DNA of 64,000 nt, from the NCBI GenBank assembly GCA_014706295.1, contig JACSVZ010000012.1, positions 15,023,000-15,086,999 on the forward strand. The letters run 5' to 3'. Both the position numbers and the translations under genes were made by a program. A model generated the notes under the pieces. The model saw nothing but the letters and a program-made list of their open reading frames with translations. It had not been told where the DNA came from and searched no databases. Shown piece after piece: positions 58,301-64,000 of this stretch. The first letter of the stretch is position 1. The number at the start of each line of letters is the position of its first letter. The DNA comes from Lycocorax pyrrhopterus obiensis (Eukaryota > Chordata > Aves > Passeriformes > Paradisaeidae).

Positions 58301-61300
58301 GGCTGCAGCCATGAGACACCTTCTCCATCCCCAGCCCTTGGTCACCACCGTGCCCTGGGCACTGCTGAGGCCTCGCCTCAGATCCTGGGGTCAGTTTTGG
58401 GGCCCTCATGACAGGAAAGACACTGAGGGGCTGGAGCGTGTCCAGGGCAGGGAATGGAGCTGGGGAAGGGGCTGGAGCACCAGGAGCAGCTGAGGGAGCT
58501 GGGAAAGGGGCTCAGCCTGGAGAAAAGGAGGCTCAGGGGGGACCTTGTGGCTCTGCACAACTCCCTGACAGGAGGGGGCAGCTGGGGGGGTTGGGCTCTG
58601 CTCCCAGGGAACAGGGACAGGACAAGAGGAAATGGCCTCAAGCTGTGCCAGGGGAGGTTTAGTTTGGATATTGGGAAAATCTCTTCATGGGAAGGGTGGT
58701 CAGGCACTGGCACAGCTGCCCAGGGCAGTGGTGGAATCTCCACCCCTGGAAATGTTCAAAATCATGAAGATGTGGTGCTTAGGGACATGGTTTAGTGGTG
58801 GCCTTGGCAGCACTGCTGGCGGAATGATCTCAGAGGGCTTTTCCAACCTTAGAGATTCTGTGATTCATGAATTCAGTAACTGCAAAGCAAGTCCCAGCCC
58901 CATGCACCACCACAGGGCCAAACTTTGGTTGAAGGAGGCAAGAGAGCAGTGTGTGAGGCTGCACAGCTCGAGGCCAGGCTGGGCCCTCACTTCTCACACC
59001 AACATGGGAAATGGCTGCGTTCAAACAATGCCAACCTGCAAACCAGCATGGCCTGAGGCTGAGGGAGAGCTGTCCCTGCTCGCTCCCTGTGTCTGGGGCA
59101 GGTTAGTTATGAGGTAGAAATTGTTCCCTGGGAGGGTGGGGAGGCCCTGGCACAGGGTGCCCAGAGAAGCTGTGTCTGCCCCTGGATCCCTGGAAGTGTC
59201 CAAGGCCAGGTTGGACAAGGCTTGGAGCAACCTGGGGTAGTGGAAGGTGTCCCTGCCCATGGCAGGGGGTGGAATGAGATGGGCTTTAAGGACCCTTCCA
59301 CCCAAACCATTCCGGTATTCCATGATGTGATTCTATAACCACATCCCAGCCAAGAAGCTGTTTCCACTCCCCCACTCATGGAGCCACCCCAGCCGTGTCA
59401 TCACCCCCTGCAGCTCCCACTCCCTGTACCTGTTCATGAGTGGGAGAGTGGTGCTGCCTTTCCCCATGCTGTGGTTGAGGTTTGTGGACGACACGGTGCC
59501 AAGGCTGGAGTAGATAATCCTCAGCATCGTCCACGTCTGAGCCACCTGCGTGGAACACCGGCCCTGTCAGACCTTTCCAGGCTACGACCCCCCTGCAGCA
59601 CCACCCGTCCCGTAGCTCACCTGGTTGCGGTCCAGCCCCTTGGCCACCTTGGCGTTGTGGTCGCAGAGCTCGGCCAGCGGCCGGCCGGCCAGTGCGTACT
59701 GCTTGGCCGTGTGCACGAACCAGTCCATGCTGCCGCTCTCCACGTCCGTCTCGAACACGCTGAGGGCGCTGGAGGACGAGATGTACTCGAACTGCTCCGT
59801 GGGGTCCAGCTTGCGCTTGAAGAAGATGGGGTGGCGCCGGTCCCCGATGTAGGGCTTGCGGTTGGAGTCGGAGGAGATGAGGCTCTCCTTGGCGGCGAAG
59901 GCCAGGTCTCCGTAGAGGCTGTAGCACAGCCCCTCGGGGTTGGCCCGGTCGATGGGCTGGCTGGCGTCCTTGAAGATGTGCTGGTAAAGGGTGCTGTCCT
60001 TCGAGCCCGACAGGAGGAAATAGGGGTCGTGGAGGTGCCGCCACACGATGCCCGTGGTGACGTCCTTGTGCTCCTCGAACATGGCGGAGGGGATGAAGGG
60101 GCGGCGCACGTCCCACACGTAGATGTTGTGGTCCACCATCATGGAGCAGGTGGCGATGTGGTGCTTGCACTCGGGGCGCCACTTCACCCGTGCCACCGAG
60201 GCGATGGTCTGCACGCAGTAGATCTCCTTGGCCCGCGTCGTGTTCATGTCCCACACCTTCACCATCTTGTCCCGGCCGCCCGTGGCCAGCCAGCCCCTGG
60301 GACAAGGATGGATCTCTGTTCACCTCTCTGTTCCCACCGTGGCACAGAAGTGCTCACGGCACAGGCGTGACCATGTCCACGCCGCAGGAAGGCAGCTGGG
60401 CTGCAATCCCATCCTCCCATGAGCTCCCCTGACACCTCCGCTCTCCAACAACCAGGTCAGGCAACACCCTCCTTCCCGCCCCCATTTATGGCCCTGCGCC
60501 TTTAGAGCCACATCCCAGTCAGACCAGTTCCCTCTGGCTCTGTGTTCCCCTCGCCAGGCACAGCAGAGAGCAAAAGGCCATTCTGAATGTATTTCAGTGC
60601 CTCTCTAAGATCACGAGCAGTGGCAGCACTGCCTGGCAGGGAGTGAGGAGGGACCAGCACACCCTAACAGCTGCTTCCAGATCCTTCCCAGCAATCTCCC
60701 GGGAAAGGCAGGAGGGAAACACGACTGAACACAAGTGAGCTGTGTCCCAGAGTAGCCAAGCAGTGCCTTCCTCAAGCTGAGCACTGGAGCAAGAGGCTGC
60801 CGTGACACTGCTATACCCAACCATAAGACACCCAGTGCCTCAAAACCTCCTAATTTATCAAAGAACAACCGCAAAACACTCCTACACCACCTCAAATGCT
60901 CAAAGCAATAAGCGCTCCTATCTTCCAGCAACATCCCAGCCCCTGACACAAGGAGACAGGGCATCACAGACCATGCTTTCCCCCACAAAATCCCAATCCT
61001 GTTTTTAGGGCCTCTCTTGCCCTGCAAGGCCGGGTGGCTGGCAGGGCCTGGCCCCACACTCACCTGTCCTCTGGGTGCCAGTCGCAGCAGAAGACGGGCC
61101 CGTTGTGGGCCGTGAACATCCTTTCGTAGCGGTCGGGCCGGCGGATGTCCCACAGCTGCACGTTCCCGTTCTCGAAGGTGGCGGCGAAGGTGAAGTAGTC
61201 CCGGATGCTGAACTGGACATCACGCACACTCTCTGACTGGCCTGGGAGGGGACACAAGTTGAGAGCTCCAGCAAAGCTAAAAATCCCCACTGGAAGAGCT

Positions 61301-62184
61301 GTGGGGGTCCCTGGCGCGGAGAGAAGGGGTAGAAGGAGTGCTGCGACTGTCTTCCATCTCCCACACAGACCCAGCTACTGCTGAGAGGCAAAAAAAGGCA
61401 CCAAAATGCCTCTCAGCTCCTTCTGTCCCTGCTTTGGGCATCACACCCTGAGGAAACCCTCCTCCTGGGCAAGAGGAAGGACAAAGCTCCCAAGTTCTGC
61501 CCCTCCTGAGGGTGATAGAACAAACAAGGAAAGGACAAAGCTCCCAATCTCTGCCTCTCCTAAGAGAGAGGGGACAAGCAAGGAAAGAGCAAAGCCCCCA
61601 ACCCCTGCCTCTCCTGAGGGTAAGGGGACAAGCAAGGAAAGGACAAAGCTCCCAATCCCTGCTTCCTCGCAGGGAAACGGGACAACAACAGCCACATTTG
61701 TACCAGAGAAGGTGCTGACAGAGTCCTTCTTGCGCAGGTCGAAGCACTTCATGTAGCCATCCTGGGAGCCGCTGAGCAGCATGTACACCTCGGTGGGGTG
61801 GAAGCACACCTTGTTGACAGTGCGCTTGTGCTCCGTGAACAGCTGGTCCTGCTTGTTGCGGGACGGCTTACCCAGGTTCCAGGTGACCACCACGCCGTTG
61901 GTGGCGGCGGTGGCCAGCAGGTTCTCGTCCATCTGGTGCCACACCACGTCGGCGCAGCTGAAGTTCAGGGAGGGTTTGCGGCCCACGCGGAGGTTCAGCT
62001 TCTCCACAAACTGCTCCTCCTCGATGGAGTAGATCTTGAAGATGTTGCGGCCGGCCACCACCACCTGGGCAGCATCCCGGCACACGCTGATGGCGTTGGC
62101 GGGGGCGTCCAGGTGGCAGAACATGGTGCGGCCGGTCAGCACGTTGCCCCCCAGGGCGGTGGTGACCCTGGCCATCTTCTCCAT
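55379..62184 (-). CDS. WDR24: WDR24, GATOR2 complex WD40/RING subunit
   Basis: Nine in-phase minus-strand exons encode 789 residues (human 790): 61704–62184, 61064–61241, 59621–60296, 59430–59545, 57446–57567, 57006–57110, 56588–56925, 55643–55827, 55379–55547. The N-terminal half is a WD40 propeller (for example [40 protein letters not shown]). A variable acidic region covers about 485–560, and helical repeats ([16 protein letters not shown], about 650) follow. The C-terminal RING-like zinc module spans about 713–785, with Cys/His pairs in [29 protein letters not shown] and CPAGCGHLC, all intact. In the family, WDR24 forms GATOR2 with MIOS, WDR59, SEH1L and SEC13 on the lysosome and supports amino-acid activation of mTORC1. 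The start MEKMARV is chosen by homology; an in-frame ATG at 62253 would add 23 residues. Confidence 0.98.
55919..56298 (+). mobile_element. CR1 LINE 3' fragment in WDR24 intron 7
   Basis: A plus-oriented copy (antisense to WDR24) from 'GGCTCAGCCTGAAGAAAAGG' through 'TTAGTTTGGATATTAGGGAG' to the GGATTCTGTGATTCT tail. Confidence 0.92.
58351..58868 (+). mobile_element. CR1 LINE 3' fragment (long copy)
   Basis: A plus-oriented, antisense to WDR24, with the full series of blocks from 'GTGCCCTGGGCACTGCTGAG' to the AGATTCTGTGATTCATG tail. It is closely similar in extent to the copy at 8493–8970. Confidence 0.92.
59112..59337 (+). mobile_element. CR1 LINE 3' fragment
   Basis: A plus-oriented copy of the GGAATTGTTCCCTGGGAGGG subtype, with a tail of TTCCATGATGTGATTCTATAA, about 90 bases from WDR24 exon 4. 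Confidence 0.9.
60297..61063 (-). other. WDR24: WDR24 intron 2, nothing else recognised
   Basis: A 0.77-kb intron of unique sequence with no visible repeat, transposon or conserved exon. Confidence 0.55.
61470..61690 (-). repeat. ~55-bp minisatellite in WDR24 intron 1, four units
   Basis: Units containing AAGGAAAGGACAAAGCTCCC (plus strand) begin at about 61475, 61523, 61581 and 61635. The array lies just inside the donor of WDR24 exon 1 (donor at 61703). On the minus strand it is open in the exon 1 frame. Confidence 0.85.
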
Positions 62185-62814
62185 GGCTGTCCTCGGGGTG
62201 CTGTCCCCTCTCCAGCAGGCTGCCTGCACACTCACACGGCCGCCCTGCTCCACCTCAGCCAGAGCTGGGCAGGGACAGGCTGGGCTCCCGCGGCTCCTGC
62301 CGGGCCCTGCTGGCTCCGACCGCGGCTTTTTGCAGCTGCATCAACGGGCCCTGGAGGTGAGAGGCCACAGAGCTGCCTGTGGGGAGGCAGATACAGCCCC
62401 ACTCCGGGTTCTCCTCCTGCCGCCTTTGGTGCCTCCCTCTCAGGAAGTTCCTGAAAACCTTTTCTGGGTTCCTTCTTCCCTCCTCGGCCACACCCTGAGA
62501 TGTTTCTCTGTTGCTGATAATATAGGTCAAGTACAGCGCTGTGGCCGAGATGAGCAGCGTCTGCAGCACGAGGTGGGGTGAAGTGAGGCCGCAGTCACCT
62601 CCGTGGGGCACTCGGAGCCCCAAAGCCTGCAAGAACCAGGGGACGACCCTCCTTCTCTAGCAGAGGCGGGGCAGCAGCTACTCCAGGCTTCCTGGAGGGG
62701 TCCCAGGGTCCCAGAGGCTGTGTCCTCCAGAGCCGGGCTGAGCTCCTGCCACAGCACTGCCCTCTCCAGCCCCTCTGCCCGTCCCTTGCCAAGTCCCACA
62801 GATCCCTCATCCCT
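62185..62814 (-). other. WDR24 upstream region / probable 5'UTR intron
   Basis: GC-rich sequence without a recognised gene. A minus-strand open frame at 62632–62255 includes a hydrophobic stretch (LLISATALYLTYIIS) but I could not assign it to a family, and it has no supporting splice structure. It may be part of the WDR24 5' leader or chance. Confidence 0.4.
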
Positions 62815-63200
62815 CACATTCCCACCCCCTCAGGGCCCCTTCCCACCCTCAGAGCACCCTTAGGGTCCCCTCCCACCCCTGAGGCCACTCAGAGCCCCCC
62901 CAGCCCCTCATATCCCACACTCCCGCCCCATCAGGGCCCTCTCCTGACCCACAGCCCCCTCATACTCCACATCCCCCTCCTCCTGACCCACAGCCCCCCA
63001 GGGCCCCTCACACCGCACACTTCCCCCTCTGCAGGGCCCGCTCCTGACCCAGAGCCCCTTCAGGGCCCCCTCCAGCCCTTCAGAGCCCACTCAGCGTTCC
63101 CTCAGAGGCCCCTCCCACCCTATACCCTCCTCAGGGCCCCTTCCCACTCCTCAGAGACCCCAGGGCCCCCTCACAACCCCCTCCCGCCCCATACAGTCCC
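62815..63200. repeat. C-rich degenerate tandem repeat
   Basis: Irregular repetition of CCCCTCAGGGCCCCTCCCACCC-like units of roughly 30–50 bp, with TCCTGACCCACAGCCCC recurring at 62940 and 62985. It lies between WDR24 and the GC-box array. Confidence 0.6.
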
Positions 63201-63239
63201 CTGCCGCTACCACCCGGTCCCGAACCCCCTCCGTGAGAA

Positions 63240-63700
63240 GCGCCGGTGCCGTTCCCGGAGCCGTACCCGGTGCGGGTTCCCCCGGCGGCAGCTCGGGCCG
63301 AGCAGGCCCCGCCGCCGCCGCCACGGAACTCCCGCCGGACCACGCCCCCTTCCGTCGCCGGGCCCCGCCCACTGCCGCCAGGCCCCGCCCCTTCCAATGG
63401 CGGCATACCGCCCCCGCCACCAGGCCACGCCCACTCTTGCCGTTCAGCCCCGCCCCTCTGCTGCAAGACCACGCCTCCTCCCGCTGCGCTGACCCGCCCC
63501 TTCCGCTAGCCCACTCCCCTTACGATAGACCACGCCCACTTCCCTGTCCCGCACCTCCCCTGCTCCAAGCCACGCCCCCTTTCAATCGAAGAGTCGCCAG
63601 GCCCCGCCCACTCCCCATCCCTCCCCAGGAGGCCCCGCCCCTGCGGTGACGCCCCGCCCACAACTCAGGCCCCGCCCCCAGCACGGAGCGGGGCGCGCTG
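63240..63700 (-). promoter_or_regulatory. WDR24: CpG island with GC-box array, probable WDR24 promoter
   Basis: At least fourteen CCACGCCC or CCCCGCCC elements lie between 63335 and 63690, beside CpG-dense sequence at 63240–63340. The distance to the WDR24 ATG (about 1.1 kb) implies a non-coding first exon, or else the island belongs to an unseen divergent gene to the right. Confidence 0.55.
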
Positions 63701-64000
63701 GGGGGTTGGGGGACAAGGGGGGTATTAAGGACGGGGTGCGGGGGAATGCGGGGTCCGGGGGTCCCAGAGGGACGTGGGGGTGCCAGAGGGACGTGGGGTG
63801 CAGTAGGAATAGGGGTGTAAGGGGATAAATGGGGGTTGGAGGAGATGGGGTGCTGGAGGGACGTGGGGTGCACTGCGAGCGGGGGTTCGCTGGGAGGAAG
63901 GGGCCTGCTGGAGGGATATGAGGTGTATTGGGGACTGGCGGTGCAGGAGGAGAAATAGAGTACCAGGGGGTTCCGGGGTGTATTAGGAGTGAGTGTCAGG
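63701..64000 (+). repeat. G-rich tandem-like tract at window end
   Basis: Repeated GGGACGTGGGGTGCA-type motifs (63766, 63786 and 63855) in a G-rich strand with many G3–G5 runs. No gene is identified in the last 300 bases. Confidence 0.55.

Larger units (their letters stand above)
57568..59429 (-). other. WDR24: WDR24 intron 4
   Basis: The largest WDR24 intron (1.86 kb). It contains two CR1 copies (58351–58868 and 59112–59337) and otherwise unique sequence. No exon is recognised here. Confidence 0.65.

Noticed and set aside
59378..60370. A 330-codon plus-strand open frame opposite WDR24
   Set aside because: It is the antisense shadow of WDR24 exon 3, rich in Val/Leu/His as expected for a reverse-complement frame.

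Overview
The window is nuclear DNA from a bird, most likely a neoavian such as a songbird. Evidence: 19 recognisable 3'-end fragments of CR1 retrotransposons, short GT–AG introns, high GC with CpG-island promoters, many G/C-rich minisatellites, and a gene order that matches human 16p13.3 (which corresponds to chicken chromosome 14, from general knowledge). There is no bacterial, plasmid, phage or CRISPR content.

Six protein-coding genes are present: WDR90 (+, 5' end off the window, 945–25897), RHOT2 (+, 26256–38453), RHBDL1 (+, 42370–47411), STUB1 (+, 49080–52179), JMJD8 (–, 54906–53222) and WDR24 (–, 62184–55379). I built exon models by hand from splice sites, reading-frame phase and remembered vertebrate orthologues. 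All exons join in phase. The five complete genes give proteins of 618 (RHOT2), 372 (RHBDL1), 313 (STUB1), 264 (JMJD8) and 789 (WDR24) residues, within about 10 residues of the human proteins as I recall them. WDR90 contributes 32 exons and 1440 residues.

Layout: 0–26 kb is WDR90, a centriole/cilium WD40 scaffold whose introns carry 12 CR1 copies and a 26-copy minisatellite that replicates a splice donor. RHOT2 (mitochondrial Miro GTPase) starts about 140 bp after the WDR90 poly(A) signal. 38.5–40.1 kb is the RHOT2 3'UTR. 40.1–42.4 kb is intergenic and ends in a 20-bp minisatellite that runs into the RHBDL1 CpG island. RHBDL1 (rhomboid protease) and STUB1 (CHIP ubiquitin ligase) follow. STUB1 and JMJD8 (ER-lumenal JmjC protein) are convergent with about 0.1 kb between their 3' ends. 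JMJD8 and WDR24 (GATOR2 subunit) are head-to-tail on the minus strand. 62.2–64 kb is the upstream region of WDR24, with a C-rich repeat, a dense GC-box array and a G-rich tract.

These are neighbouring housekeeping genes rather than an operon, and I see no shared pathway. The most unusual material is non-coding: eight or nine independent minisatellite arrays across the genes, including the one in WDR90 made of copies of an exon end plus its donor site, and a CR1 copy that reaches to within about 10 bases of a RHOT2 splice acceptor.
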